Shown: one piece after another, positions 28,444-37,821 of the stretch
Position numbering within the stretch: position 1 is the stretch's first letter
How the letters are laid out: each line of letters begins with the position of its first letter
Assembly (NCBI RefSeq): GCF_016908595.1
Contig: NZ_JAFBEC010000002.1
Location: 186,001-250,000, forward strand
Direction of reading: 5' to 3'
Origin: Geomicrobium sediminis
GTDB taxonomy: Bacteria; Bacillota; Bacilli; Bacillales; Marinococcaceae
Length of the DNA: 64,000 bases
Made by a program: the position numbers and the translations under genes
The notes under the pieces: generated by a model
Seen by the model: the letters and a program-made list of their open reading frames with translations, nothing else
The model's database searches: none
Told to the model about the DNA's origin: nothing

Positions 28444-29745
28444 GTGTATGATCTCATCATAAAAAACGGCGTTGTTGTGTTGCCACATGAAGTGAAGAAT
28501 GTCGACATCGGCATTCAAGATGGAAAAATTGTTGCCTTATCGCCATCCCTTCAAGTAGCAAGCAGCCCCGTCTACAATGCTGAAAACTGTTACGTGTTGC
28601 CTGGTGTCATTGACGCCCATGTTCATCTCAATGAGCCAGGACGGGATCATTGGGAAGGGTTTACGACTGGATCACAAATGCTCGCCGCTGGGGGTTGTAC
28701 AACGTACTTTGATATGCCGCTAAACAGCATTCCTGCAACGGTTAACGAGAACGCTTTTCATGAGAAGAAAAAAATCGGTAGTGAAAAATCGATCAATGAC
28801 TTCAGATTATGGGGCGGACTAGTTCCAGGTAACCTTTCTGAACTTGCTTCCCTCCATAATCTCGGCGTAATTGGCTTTAAAGCCTTCCTATCACCATCAG
28901 GAACAAAAGAATTCAATCACACAGACGATCAAACATTACTAGAAGGCATGCGGGAAATCGCTCGCTTAGGGAGCGTCCTTGCCTTACATGCAGAAAGCAC
29001 ACCGATCATTGAGCACTTAGAACGTAACGTGAACATTGAAGATCAGGTTCAAGCATACTCTCACATGCGCCCTATTATCGCTGAAAGTGAGGCAGTCAAA
29101 CGCAGCTTATCATTCGCTGAACTAACCGGTTGTGCCTTGCATTTCGTCCATATCAGTAATACGAGTACGCTACAACTCATTCAAGAAGCCAAACAACAAG
29201 GACTCGATGTGACCGTTGAAACGTGCCCCCATTACTTATTGTTCAATGATCAAGCGATGTATGAACAGGGGGTGCACGCAAAGTGCGCGCCACCGTTACG
29301 TAATGAAGAACACCGAGAGCGACTCGTTCAAGCACTCGTAAATGGACAGATTGACTTCGTTGCATCGGACCATTCACCAAGTCCAAATACGTTAAAACAA
29401 ACAGGCAATTTCTTTACTGCTTGGGGTGGCATTAATGGAGGGCAATTTACGTTGCTTAGTTTACTTGAACTTACGGAAACGACATCATTAACCATCCAAG
29501 ATGTCGCCCAGTTAACAGCTACAGCACCTGCCTCACGCTTCAAACTTACTCGTGATCGTGGAAGTATTGAAGAAGGAAAGCTCGCAGATCTTGTTGTCGT
29601 TAACAAGAACGAATATGATGCTGTCACAGAAGAAACGTTACACTCTAAGCATAAAGACAGCCTCTACCTCGGACATCGATTTCCTCATCGAATTAAAGAA
29701 ACCTTCTATCGCGGTCAATCGATCTACAAAACTAACCGTCCGTAA
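28444..29745 (+). CDS. allB: Allantoinase
   Basis: AllB/PucH, 433 aa, amidohydrolase of the dihydroorotase-like group, opening allantoin to allantoate. The metal site has HVHLNEPG, the carboxylated-lysine segment GFKAFLSPSG, LHAES, HISN and ASDHSPS. The GTG start at 28444 follows aaggag by 11 bases. It closes the operon on the plus strand; its stop lies inside the palindromic terminator that it shares with the xanthine dehydrogenase operon. Confidence 0.94.
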   Translation: MYDLIIKNGVVVLPHEVKNVDIGIQDGKIVALSPSLQVASSPVYNAENCYVLPGVIDAHVHLNEPGRDHWEGFTTGSQMLAAGGCTTYFDMPLNSIPATVNENAFHEKKKIGSEKSINDFRLWGGLVPGNLSELASLHNLGVIGFKAFLSPSGTKEFNHTDDQTLLEGMREIARLGSVLALHAESTPIIEHLERNVNIEDQVQAYSHMRPIIAESEAVKRSLSFAELTGCALHFVHISNTSTLQLIQEAKQQGLDVTVETCPHYLLFNDQAMYEQGVHAKCAPPLRNEEHRERLVQALVNGQIDFVASDHSPSPNTLKQTGNFFTAWGGINGGQFTLLSLLELTETTSLTIQDVAQLTATAPASRFKLTRDRGSIEEGKLADLVVVNKNEYDAVTEETLHSKHKDSLYLGHRFPHRIKETFYRGQSIYKTNRP

Positions 29746-29767
29746 ATTTACGGACGGTTAGTTTTGT
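29726..29767. terminator. Bidirectional terminator, 42-base perfect palindrome
   Basis: Arms beginning ACAAAACTAACC and ending GGTTAGTTTTGT make a perfect palindrome from 29726 to 29767, with A- and T-rich ends for both directions. The stop of allB and the stop of pucE both lie inside it. Confidence 0.9.
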
Positions 29768-30216
29768 TTTCTAATTGCCGCTCGTACGGCACGTTTAATT
29801 CCTTCATACCCTGTACAGCGACAAATATTCCCGGACAATCCTTCAACAATTTGCTCATCATTAGGCTCAGGATTTTCTAAAAGAAGTGCCTTTACAGCCA
29901 TGACCATTCCAGGTGTACAATACCCACACTGAAAACCGCCTTCTTCCATAAATGCAATTTGGATTGGATCTAGCGACCCTTTCCCAACGCCTTCGATCGT
30001 TGTCACAGAAGCTCCTTCTACTTGATACGCCATGAGTAAACAAGAATTAACGAGCTCTCCATTCACTAACACAGAGCACGCTCCGCAACGACCAATTCCA
30101 CATGATAACTTCGTTCCAGTTAAGGATGGTTCACCATGACGGAGTACGTCGGTCAGTCGATCAGTTTCATTCGCCTGAATAGACACACGCTCACCATTTA
30201 ATGTCATGCTAATCAT
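29758..30216 (-). CDS. pucE: Xanthine dehydrogenase iron-sulfur subunit
   Basis: PucE, about 152 aa, two [2Fe-2S] clusters that carry electrons from the Mo site to FAD. Cluster cysteines are in LSCGIGRCGACSVLVNG and CGYCTPGMVMA plus GNICRCTGY. The likely start is the ATG at 30216, overlapping the pucD stop as ATGA; a GTG at 30249 gives 11 more residues but has no clear ribosome site. Last gene of pucABCDE, as in B. subtilis. Confidence 0.92.
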   Translation of the reverse strand: MISMTLNGERVSIQANETDRLTDVLRHGEPSLTGTKLSCGIGRCGACSVLVNGELVNSCLLMAYQVEGASVTTIEGVGKGSLDPIQIAFMEEGGFQCGYCTPGMVMAVKALLLENPEPNDEQIVEGLSGNICRCTGYEGIKRAVRAAIRKQN

Positions 30217-32471
30217 TTGTGGCTTACAATCGGTTGCTCGTTCCACCACGTAGCACCTTCCTTCTCTATAGCCTGAAGAATCGTTGAAGGATCAACAGGT
30301 ATTTTGTTTATCCAAATGCCGAGTGCATCATGAATTGCTTTCGTAATTGCGGGAGCGACAGCTACGGTACCGATTTCACCGACGCCTCGTGGTCCGTGTA
30401 CATCTCCATCCGGTAGCTTCTCAATGGCATCCACCGATAACCTCGGTACATCGGAAATTGTTGGCAACATGTACGTATCAAAGTTCGGTTTCAAATAGTG
30501 CCCTTGCTCCATTCCCATGTCTTCCATAATCGAGTAACCAAGACTCATCACACCGCCACCTTCAATTTGACCTTTATAGCCAAGCTCATTAACGACCTCA
30601 CCTGCACTAATCGCTTGATGTAAATGAGTAACATTCACTTGGCCGGTAAGAAGATCAACTTCAACGGCTGCTAAAACCCCTGCAAACGTGTACAAATAAT
30701 GCCCACCGTCAACTTCATCTGGTGTTGTCGGAAAATCAAACGATGTCTCTACGACAACATTCGCTTCACTTGTTACTTGTTCACGTAACGACCGATACGT
30801 GAGTACTTGCTCCTCGCCCTTGTAAATCCCACCGGTCCCTAAACATAGATCATTCACTGGCTCATCCGTAATTAATGCAGCTTGTTCACAAAGTTTCTCT
30901 TTAAACTCCTGCTTCATTCGCTCAAGGGCGTGCCATACCATACTCGTCCCTCGGGATGCCGTTGTTGAACCTGAATGTGGAACTCGGTTCGTATCACCAA
31001 TCGTAATTGTAATGTCGTTTTCATCACAATGCAGTGCTGCTATTGTTAATTCTTCAATGACCGCAACGATTCCTTGACCGACCTCTTCAAAGCCAAAAGA
31101 AACGTCGATTTTTCCCTCATCGCTTAAGGATAACCTTCCTCCGGCACCGTCTAAACGCCCAAAGCCCAATCCCCCACCGTGCATGGCCATCGCAATCCCT
31201 ACACCTGTGCGAACAAACGGAAGGTCTTTTTTAAATTCAAGTTGGTCTTTTAATCGTTCGACATTCTCAAGCACGTCACTTGCACCGGTTGTCGGTACGA
31301 TCCGCTGCTCGAGTGGTCCTAGATCATGCTCACCACGCAAATTCAACTTGCGTAATGCCAATGGGCACATCCCTACCTGCTCAGCAAGACGATCCATTTG
31401 ATTTTCTAGGGCGAACGTAATTTGGTTACCCCCGAACCCTCGAAACTCTCCAGACACGGCATTGTTCGTCAACACCGATGTGCCATCGACCGCTACGTGT
31501 TCGAAACGATACGGACCTGCACTATGTTCTACTGCGAAATCCAATATTGCGGGTCCAAGCGTTGCATACGGACCTGTGTCAGCAACGATTTTGACATCGT
31601 GCGCGATTACTTTTCCCGTTTCATCTGCCCCTGTTTTAATCGTAATTGCCATCGGATGCCGCTTAATGCTTGAAATGACTGATTCAGCACGGGTTTGGTG
31701 GAGTTTTACCGGTTTGTTCGTTTTTAGTGCCAAAAGCGCTGCGTACGGTTGAACGTTTAATTCATCTTTCCCTCCAAATGATCCTCCCATCGGGCTTGAG
31801 ACGATGCGAATGCTCTCTTTAGGTAAATCAAGAATACGAGACAATTGAAATTGATCTTTAAAACCGTGTTGCGTACCCATATAGACCGTAATACCACCAT
31901 CTGCCTCAGGTACGACAACACCACCTTCAGTTTCCATATACGCATGCATCTGTCTTGGAACGTGATACGTTTCTTCAACGACCGCCGTACAGTGCTTAAA
32001 TCCTTCGGCCACATCCCCTTTTGTAAAACTCTTTTTATACAACACATTTCCGTCATCACGCAGTTTTGGTGCGTCTTTCGCTAAGCTTTTCGCTGGATCA
32101 TCAAGTACAGACAAAACATCGTATGTTACATCAATACGTTTTATCGCTTCTTCAGCGACTTCTACGCTTGTCGCAGCTACAGCCGCAACCGCATCACCGA
32201 TAAAACGTACGGTCTCATCACAAAACACAGGTTGATCAGGAGTAATAATACCAAAGCCATTGACACCAGGTACGTCTTGGTGTGTAATGATTGCTTTAAC
32301 GCCTGGAAGCTCTTTCGCACGCTCTGTACAGATCGAACGAATCCGCGCGTGAGGATATGCACTTCTTAATACTTTCGCATACAACATTTCTGGAAAAGTT
32401 CGGTCGGTTAAATACGCTAACTGTCCTGTCACTTTGTCGTTCCCATCCGGTCGTTTGCGTGATTTACTCAA
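30213..32471 (-). CDS. pucD: Xanthine dehydrogenase molybdenum-binding subunit
   Basis: PucD, 752 aa, catalytic molybdopterin subunit of the XdhB/CoxL group, oxidising hypoxanthine and xanthine. Mo-cofactor motifs are GGSFGGKDE, GEFRGFGGNQ and, near the C-terminus, GVGEIGTVAVAP with the conserved catalytic Glu. The start is a TTG (32471) with ggaggg 7 bases upstream, overlapping pucC by 8 bases. Length matches B. subtilis PucD. Confidence 0.93.
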   Translation of the reverse strand: MSKSRKRPDGNDKVTGQLAYLTDRTFPEMLYAKVLRSAYPHARIRSICTERAKELPGVKAIITHQDVPGVNGFGIITPDQPVFCDETVRFIGDAVAAVAATSVEVAEEAIKRIDVTYDVLSVLDDPAKSLAKDAPKLRDDGNVLYKKSFTKGDVAEGFKHCTAVVEETYHVPRQMHAYMETEGGVVVPEADGGITVYMGTQHGFKDQFQLSRILDLPKESIRIVSSPMGGSFGGKDELNVQPYAALLALKTNKPVKLHQTRAESVISSIKRHPMAITIKTGADETGKVIAHDVKIVADTGPYATLGPAILDFAVEHSAGPYRFEHVAVDGTSVLTNNAVSGEFRGFGGNQITFALENQMDRLAEQVGMCPLALRKLNLRGEHDLGPLEQRIVPTTGASDVLENVERLKDQLEFKKDLPFVRTGVGIAMAMHGGGLGFGRLDGAGGRLSLSDEGKIDVSFGFEEVGQGIVAVIEELTIAALHCDENDITITIGDTNRVPHSGSTTASRGTSMVWHALERMKQEFKEKLCEQAALITDEPVNDLCLGTGGIYKGEEQVLTYRSLREQVTSEANVVVETSFDFPTTPDEVDGGHYLYTFAGVLAAVEVDLLTGQVNVTHLHQAISAGEVVNELGYKGQIEGGGVMSLGYSIMEDMGMEQGHYLKPNFDTYMLPTISDVPRLSVDAIEKLPDGDVHGPRGVGEIGTVAVAPAITKAIHDALGIWINKIPVDPSTILQAIEKEGATWWNEQPIVSHK

Positions 32472-33306
32472 GAGATCCCTCCATTCTGTTAATCAATTCT
32501 GAGATGAATAGATTCTTCGTAACCATGCGTTGATACGTCGTTGCTGTTTTGATACGTGCCAATTCTTCATTTAAAGATTCACTCACCTTTTGAATGACAC
32601 TCTTCGTTAGTTTCTGCCCTCCGAGTACTCGTTCGGTTGTTGGTAAACGAATTGCAGTCCGCTCTCCGTCACTGAAGACAAGACGTACGTTGCTTTGAAC
32701 ACGTTGTTTGTCGATGCTAATCATGCTTGCAACAGTTAACTGTGACTTCGAAAATGACTTTCGAAAGCCAACCTTTTGATAAAAAAATGATTCAATCTTT
32801 TCTTTCGGTATATGAATCTGTGTAACGATAGGCTCATTTACTCTTAATGAAAGGAAGTCCGTGACCGAAACGGTCCGTTCTCCATTTTCTTCAACGATCG
32901 ATACCGTTGCCCCGAGCGCAATTAATGCCGGAATCGTATCGCCACACATATACATCAAATTCCCACCGAGTGTGGCCCGGTTTCTCACCGCCTTAGACGC
33001 GACTGTTGGAATCACGGTCTGTAAAAGCTCGACGCTTGCACATTGATTCAGTGGTGTCGCCGCCCCTATGAGTACATAACCTTCTGTCTCTTCAATTCCA
33101 AATAACGATGAAATACGCTCCAAACTTATCAATTGTTCAGGCAACTCGTTGCCTTGCTCACGTTCTAATTGAATGAGGGTACCACCAGAAATAAACCGAC
33201 TAGAATTAGGAAATTGCACCTTTAACGCTAGAGCTTCTTCAATAGAATGTGCGATTCGGACTACGGTATTTGCCTTTACGGTATGTTCTGTTGACTGATT
33301 AACCAT
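32464..33306 (-). CDS. pucC: Xanthine dehydrogenase FAD-binding subunit
   Basis: PucC, 280 aa, FAD-binding subunit (PCMH fold). Signature segments are RFISGGTLIQLEREQ and RNRATLGGNLMYMCGDTIPAL. Unlike many family members it has CGDTIPALIAL where S-P-x-x-D-x-x-P is usual. It overlaps pucB by 31 bases and pucD by 8. The start ATG at 33306 has gaggaac upstream. Confidence 0.9.
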   Translation of the reverse strand: MVNQSTEHTVKANTVVRIAHSIEEALALKVQFPNSSRFISGGTLIQLEREQGNELPEQLISLERISSLFGIEETEGYVLIGAATPLNQCASVELLQTVIPTVASKAVRNRATLGGNLMYMCGDTIPALIALGATVSIVEENGERTVSVTDFLSLRVNEPIVTQIHIPKEKIESFFYQKVGFRKSFSKSQLTVASMISIDKQRVQSNVRLVFSDGERTAIRLPTTERVLGGQKLTKSVIQKVSESLNEELARIKTATTYQRMVTKNLFISELINRMEGSLE

Positions 33307-33875
33307 GTATACTGTTCCTCTGTATCAATGTCATACGCTTCCCTGCTTTCCTTTATATTGAGACTCATTCCAGTAAGTGTCGGCAATAGTCTCCTGGCAC
33401 CGACATCACCTTCAAGCTTCATTAAGTCTGGAAAGACTTCTTTCGAAAATAAAAGTGGCGGTTGTGTGCGCCGCTCCGCATTTGTACCGATATACTGAAT
33501 ACGCTCTCTTGTCGCAACCTCCATCATCGTATTTAGATGATGCATTCGTAGAAATGGTTGATCGGCCAACATAATCATCACTGCATCTGCACCACGTGTT
33601 ACCGCAGCTTTAATCCCAGTAACGATTGAATGCGCCTGCCCTAAATGAGCATCACAACACGTGACGGATTGGAATTGAACTTCACATGACGAATCGACCC
33701 ATTCTAGACGATCTTCCGCTCGTTTTACGATCAAGACTTCATCAAGATTACTTTGAAGTGCGACTTTTAATGCAACCGAACCGAGTGTTGTATTGAACAA
33801 TGGGAGGGCTAATTTGTTTCTTCCCATTCTTGAGCTACTTCCCGCTGCTAAATAGATGCCGATTGTGTATCCCAT
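33276..33875 (-). CDS. pucB: Molybdenum cofactor cytidylyl/nucleotidyltransferase
   Basis: PucB, 199 aa, a MobA/MocA-like nucleotidyltransferase with LAAGSSSRMGRNKLALPL at the N-terminus, followed by DAVMIMLADQPFL. It probably adds CMP to molybdopterin to form the dinucleotide cofactor needed by the xanthine dehydrogenase. It lies in the middle of pucABCDE and overlaps both neighbours. Confidence 0.9.
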   Translation of the reverse strand: MGYTIGIYLAAGSSSRMGRNKLALPLFNTTLGSVALKVALQSNLDEVLIVKRAEDRLEWVDSSCEVQFQSVTCCDAHLGQAHSIVTGIKAAVTRGADAVMIMLADQPFLRMHHLNTMMEVATRERIQYIGTNAERRTQPPLLFSKEVFPDLMKLEGDVGARRLLPTLTGMSLNIKESREAYDIDTEEQYTWLISQQNIP

Positions 33876-34870
33876 AGCGAACGTCGGTCGTCTCCTTTTT
33901 GTTCTTCTTCAATTAACTGTGCGACCACACTGATTGCAATTTGTTCTGGCCCTTCAGCGCCAATTGACAGTCCAAGTGGCGTCGTAATGGTGGGCGGAAT
34001 AACGGAAGTGCCTAGAAGTCGCCTCGTTCTTTTTTTAGATCCTAGAACACCTAAATACCGAAGCGACAAGTCTTGTAGTGAGATGACAATGTCACGGTCG
34101 TAATGAAAATGATGTGTCATCACAACAACATAATCCGTCGGTCTAAATGAAATGGTCGGGATCGTTTCTTTAGGAAACCCTATGATGAACTTTGTTGCAT
34201 GAGGAAAATAGTGATCTTGGCATAGACCGCTGCGCCAATCAGTAACGATGACGTCGAACCCTGACGCTGCTGCAAACGATGCGACAGGTCTTGCATCAAC
34301 ATTCGCTCCGAAAAGAAAAAGTCGTGGTTTGGGCTCATATCGATGAACAAACATCTCTTGCCACATCCCACTACGTATGGGAACATCAACCGCTTGCTTC
34401 AATAATGATAATTCTCCAAAGTGATCGTTAGACGTACTTTGATACACCGTCTGTACGTCGTCTTTTTGAATCAACTTCATCACTTGGATCGCGTGACCGT
34501 TCATTAGTTCAGCCTTTACGTGCAAAAGCTCGCTTTGAAGCTTCTCAGTGAGCGGCTCAAGCAGTACGGTAACAACTCCATTACAACCACTATTGTTCAC
34601 TCCCCAAGAAAATGGATCGTCACTTCGCATGTCATATTCATACACATCTGCTCCGTGATGCCAAACATGTTCAAAGCGAGCCATGATATCTTCTTCTAGA
34701 CACCCCGCACTCATCACTCCTACTTGATTCCCATCAGCGGTGACGAGCATCGATGCACCTTCTTTTCGATAGGCAGAACCTTCAACATGAATAACCGTTG
34801 CCAACATCGAACGATCCTTCGACGTTTCTATATAATCTAAGATTTCATGCATGTTCTCCATTTTTCTCAC
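33848..34870 (-). CDS. pucA: XdhC/CoxI-family cofactor insertion protein
   Basis: PucA, 340 aa, XdhC/CoxI protein required to sulfurate and insert the Mo cofactor into xanthine dehydrogenase. The N-terminal part shows GSAYRKEGASMLVTADG and SAGCLEEDI; the C-terminal Rossmann half has LFGANVDARPVASFAAASGF and LGVLGSKKRTRR. First gene of the pucABCDE operon. No good RBS is evident before the ATG at 34870 beyond aaggagtg, which in fact fits well. Confidence 0.9.
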   Translation of the reverse strand: MRKMENMHEILDYIETSKDRSMLATVIHVEGSAYRKEGASMLVTADGNQVGVMSAGCLEEDIMARFEHVWHHGADVYEYDMRSDDPFSWGVNNSGCNGVVTVLLEPLTEKLQSELLHVKAELMNGHAIQVMKLIQKDDVQTVYQSTSNDHFGELSLLKQAVDVPIRSGMWQEMFVHRYEPKPRLFLFGANVDARPVASFAAASGFDVIVTDWRSGLCQDHYFPHATKFIIGFPKETIPTISFRPTDYVVVMTHHFHYDRDIVISLQDLSLRYLGVLGSKKRTRRLLGTSVIPPTITTPLGLSIGAEGPEQIAISVVAQLIEEEQKGDDRRSLWDTQSASI

Positions 34871-35282
34871 TCCTTAAGTTAGCTTCACAAAAGGTTTTAC
34901 TAACCAGTATAAGAAATAACACGTTGTTCTTATGATATTTAATTAGATTTTCTATCAACGATCTTAGTTTCAACTACCAATATTACCCATCGTATCGCTC
35001 GTCTAACGACTCGTCATTGGTTAGATTAACTAAATGGAGGGACGGTTTTTGTATCATTTTGTACAAAAGATCGGCTTCCTTTTGCTTTACCATCACAACG
35101 TACAACACGTCGTATGCTCTTCCATCTGTCACTTTTCAATCGCTCATGGAAGATGACCTTACATAAATCTTCTTACCTACGCTACATTTGAAAACAGACC
35201 CATGTTTAATGATCTATTTTTAAAGCAATCCCTTCTAACGCGTTTTCACCATTAATAAACTGCTTGTATATCATATAGTAAT
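34871..35282. other. Divergent intergenic region with PucR-box-like site
   Basis: About 410 bases between pucA (minus) and the GAF gene (plus). TTGGTTAG occurs at 35016-35023 and a related TGGTTAG-type core on the other strand near 34900, both like the B. subtilis PucR box. A weak 33-codon TTG frame at 35050 with a good ribosome site is possible but unsupported. The region must contain the pucA promoter. Confidence 0.45.
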
Positions 35283-35297
35283 GGAGGGATTCGGATT

Positions 35298-36086
35298 ATG
35301 ATCGGTGAAGATGTTATGATTCGCATTATCGACCGAATGCCCGATTGGACATTCGCCGTGTTGTCCATCCTCTTGATCATAGGCTTAGTGCTCGGTTCAT
35401 TTTATTTGAGTCGATTTGCAAAAAACGTACTCAGGGCATTAGAAAGTGAATCGTCTGCTCTTGCCATCTCTCAAGAGAATTCAACCTTAACGAGCCAAAA
35501 CAATGACTTACAAGACGCCAACACCCAATACCATCACTCATTACAAAGTATCAATCATTTGTTTGAGGACCTTATTGAACTTCGAAACGATTGTCATCAA
35601 ACGTACGAAGAATCTCTTGAAGTCATTAAGAAAATCATCGATACACTTCCGTTATCACTATCGAGTTCAAGAGGCGATAGTAAGCGATGCGCAGTCTGGC
35701 TCAGTAGTCCTACGACCAATACGTTAGATTTCCATACAGGAAGTTTCAATTTCCCAAAAGATTATACGAACAGCCGAAAATTAGACATCGATAATTCAAC
35801 AGGCGGACGTTGTTATCGCAAAAACGAAATCATCGACCTTGATGATGTAACTGAAGATCCTGATTGGTTAAAAAATGAAGAATCTAGAGGGAATTACAAA
35901 AGCCTTATTTGCATACCTATCTTAAACTTAGGCATTTTAACCGTCGATTCACTTTCACCATTTAATCAAGAATCACGTAATATAATATGTTTATATGCGA
36001 AGTGTATTGAGCTTGCCTATCTGCAAATGTTCGATGCATTGAAATTCCAGGATGAAGAGCTAAATGGATCGTTAGACAAAAATTAA
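35298..36086 (+). CDS. Membrane-anchored GAF-like sensor protein without output domain
   Basis: A 262 aa protein: a transmembrane helix at about residues 17-35 (FAVLSILLIIGLVLGSFYL), a coiled-coil stretch (about 45-100), then a GAF-like domain (about 105-250) with SLICIPILNLGILTVDS, the part that usually binds a small ligand. No HTH, GGDEF or kinase domain follows. It may work with another protein, possibly the 66 aa protein encoded 18 bases downstream. RBS ggaggg precedes the ATG. The ligand is unknown. Confidence 0.72.
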   Translation: MIGEDVMIRIIDRMPDWTFAVLSILLIIGLVLGSFYLSRFAKNVLRALESESSALAISQENSTLTSQNNDLQDANTQYHHSLQSINHLFEDLIELRNDCHQTYEESLEVIKKIIDTLPLSLSSSRGDSKRCAVWLSSPTTNTLDFHTGSFNFPKDYTNSRKLDIDNSTGGRCYRKNEIIDLDDVTEDPDWLKNEESRGNYKSLICIPILNLGILTVDSLSPFNQESRNIICLYAKCIELAYLQMFDALKFQDEELNGSLDKN

Positions 36087-36104
36087 AGGTAGGGAGTTTC
36101 TGTC

Positions 36105-36305
36105 ATGAACTATCATGATGCACTAAAGAAAATTAAAGTGCTCGATATCGCACGGCAACAAGGAATCATTAGCGAAGCTTTTTTCAAAAGGGAGAGTGAT
36201 ACGCTAAGAGCCTACGTTGACAAAGTGAGCAAGCAAAAAGCAGAAGATGACGTTGCAGCAAAAAACTTAATGACGGGAATCAGTACGAAGTATAAAACTG
36301 TATAA
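36105..36305 (+). CDS. Small helical protein, unknown function
   Basis: A 66 aa hydrophilic protein, mostly helical and rich in Lys, Glu and Ala, with no membrane segment and no family I can name. It starts 18 bases after the GAF-like gene with a clear RBS (ggtaggga) and ends just before a strong terminator, so the two are one transcript and may act together. Confidence 0.65.
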   Translation: MNYHDALKKIKVLDIARQQGIISEAFFKRESDTLRAYVDKVSKQKAEDDVAAKNLMTGISTKYKTV

Positions 36306-36319
36306 TATGAAGATCATTT

Positions 36320-36377
36320 AAAAGCGCGATGGATCGGGACTCTCCCGTCGGAAGGATTGCCCGTCGCGCTTTTTTTG
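36320..36377 (+). terminator. Terminator after the 66 aa gene
   Basis: AAAAGCGCGA and TCGCGCTTTT close a long hairpin with an internal CGGGA/TCCCG stem, followed by a T run. It is unusually long, about 58 bases. Confidence 0.8.
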
Positions 36378-36507
36378 TGCCGTTTAATCATTCTAGCTTG
36401 CAACACTTCTCTTTTTTATGATGCGATTAACTGTACACGACGAATTAAAGCGTTTATTATTATTTTTGTATTATTAATTTTTAAATAATTATTGAAAGGG
36501 GTTTCCA

Positions 36508-37776
36508 ATGGAAGCACACCGAAATCGTTGGCTTATCGCCCTCTCTGCGATTGCCATTCATTTGTCGATCGGCTCAGTGTATGCGTACAGCGTTTATCAA
36601 AACCCGATTAATGATTCTCTCGGATGGGCGATTACGTCTGTTACGCTTGCATTTACGGTTGCGATTTTCTTTCTTGGGATGAGTGCCGCTTTTATGGGGA
36701 AGTTCGTGGAACGTAACGGTCCCAAGAAATCAGCACTCATATCAACCGCTCTGTTCGTCTCAGGGACATTTGGTGCGGGCTTAGCTATTCAACTTGAAAG
36801 CATTGCCATGTTTGTTTTCTTTTACGGTGTTGTTGGTGGAATTGGACTCGGAATCGGATACATATCGCCCGTCTCAACGCTCGTTAAATGGTTTCCCGAC
36901 CGGCGCGGACTCGCAACTGGAATGGCCGTTCTCGGTTTTGGTGCTGGTGCGTTAATTACGAGCCCGTTTGCAGAATTTCTTATGAATCAAACGTCCATTC
37001 ATATGACCTTTAACATTCTCGGTACGCTTTATCTCGTCTTAATGGTCAGTGGTGCGAGCTACCTTTCACCGCCTCCTGAAGGCTGGAAGCCAGAAAACAT
37101 GAAAACCGATTCTGAACGTAAACAGCCGCGTACCGTTGCCGTCGATCTGGCACAACTTACGGCAAACGAAGCGCTTCGTACCGCTCGCTTTTACTTTCTT
37201 TGGGTGATGATGTTCATTAACATCTCTGCAGGGATTATGTTGCTTGCGGTTGCTGCCAACATGACAGAAACGATTACCGGTGCAACTTCAGCATTCGCAG
37301 CGACTGTCGTTGGAGTGATGGGCTTCTTTAATGGAATTGGTAGAATTGGTTGGGCTAGCTTTTCTGATTACATCGGTCGAGCGAATATGTACATCATTTT
37401 CTTTATTATTCAACTCGGCGCCTTTATCGCCTTACCGTTCACAACGAACGAAATCGCCTTCTCCATTCTTCTTTACTTGATCATGACGTGTTACGGTGGT
37501 GGATTTGCATGCCTTCCCGCTTTTATCGGCGACTTGTTCGGTACAAAGCAACTCGGTGCGATCCACGGCTACACACTTACCGCCTGGGCAATGGCAGGCA
37601 TTGTTGGTCCAATGGCTGTGAGTCTTACGTTTGAACGTACAGGAGAATTTACATCCGCATTCATTTTGTTTACGATTCTGCTCGCAGTTGCACTCGTAAC
37701 CGCCATCTTAATGAAGATCAATATTAAACGGGTAAAATCGCAAAAAGTGGATGCTGACTCTTCGGTTAGTGCGTAA
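36508..37776 (+). CDS. OFA-family MFS transporter
   Basis: A 422 aa transporter with 12 predicted membrane helices, of the OxlT/YhjX-like OFA group in the major facilitator superfamily. Typical features are the SIGSVYAYSVYQNPI start, the first-half loop FPDRRGLATGMAVLGFGAGA, and NGIGRIGWASFSDYIGR in the second half. Family members exchange oxalate, formate or other small acids; the substrate cannot be told. Purine breakdown genes nearby make an oxalate or oxalurate link conceivable. RBS aaaggggtt precedes the ATG. Confidence 0.82.
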   Translation: MEAHRNRWLIALSAIAIHLSIGSVYAYSVYQNPINDSLGWAITSVTLAFTVAIFFLGMSAAFMGKFVERNGPKKSALISTALFVSGTFGAGLAIQLESIAMFVFFYGVVGGIGLGIGYISPVSTLVKWFPDRRGLATGMAVLGFGAGALITSPFAEFLMNQTSIHMTFNILGTLYLVLMVSGASYLSPPPEGWKPENMKTDSERKQPRTVAVDLAQLTANEALRTARFYFLWVMMFINISAGIMLLAVAANMTETITGATSAFAATVVGVMGFFNGIGRIGWASFSDYIGRANMYIIFFIIQLGAFIALPFTTNEIAFSILLYLIMTCYGGGFACLPAFIGDLFGTKQLGAIHGYTLTAWAMAGIVGPMAVSLTFERTGEFTSAFILFTILLAVALVTAILMKINIKRVKSQKVDADSSVSA

Positions 37777-37821
37777 TCTCTAAATGATGGTCACTAGCAC
37801 GAACAAAACAAAGGTGAAACG

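Noticed and set aside
35050-35151. 33-codon TTG frame with ggaggg upstream before the GAF gene
   Set aside because: Composition is unlike a protein and no terminator or homology pattern supports it; kept only as a note.
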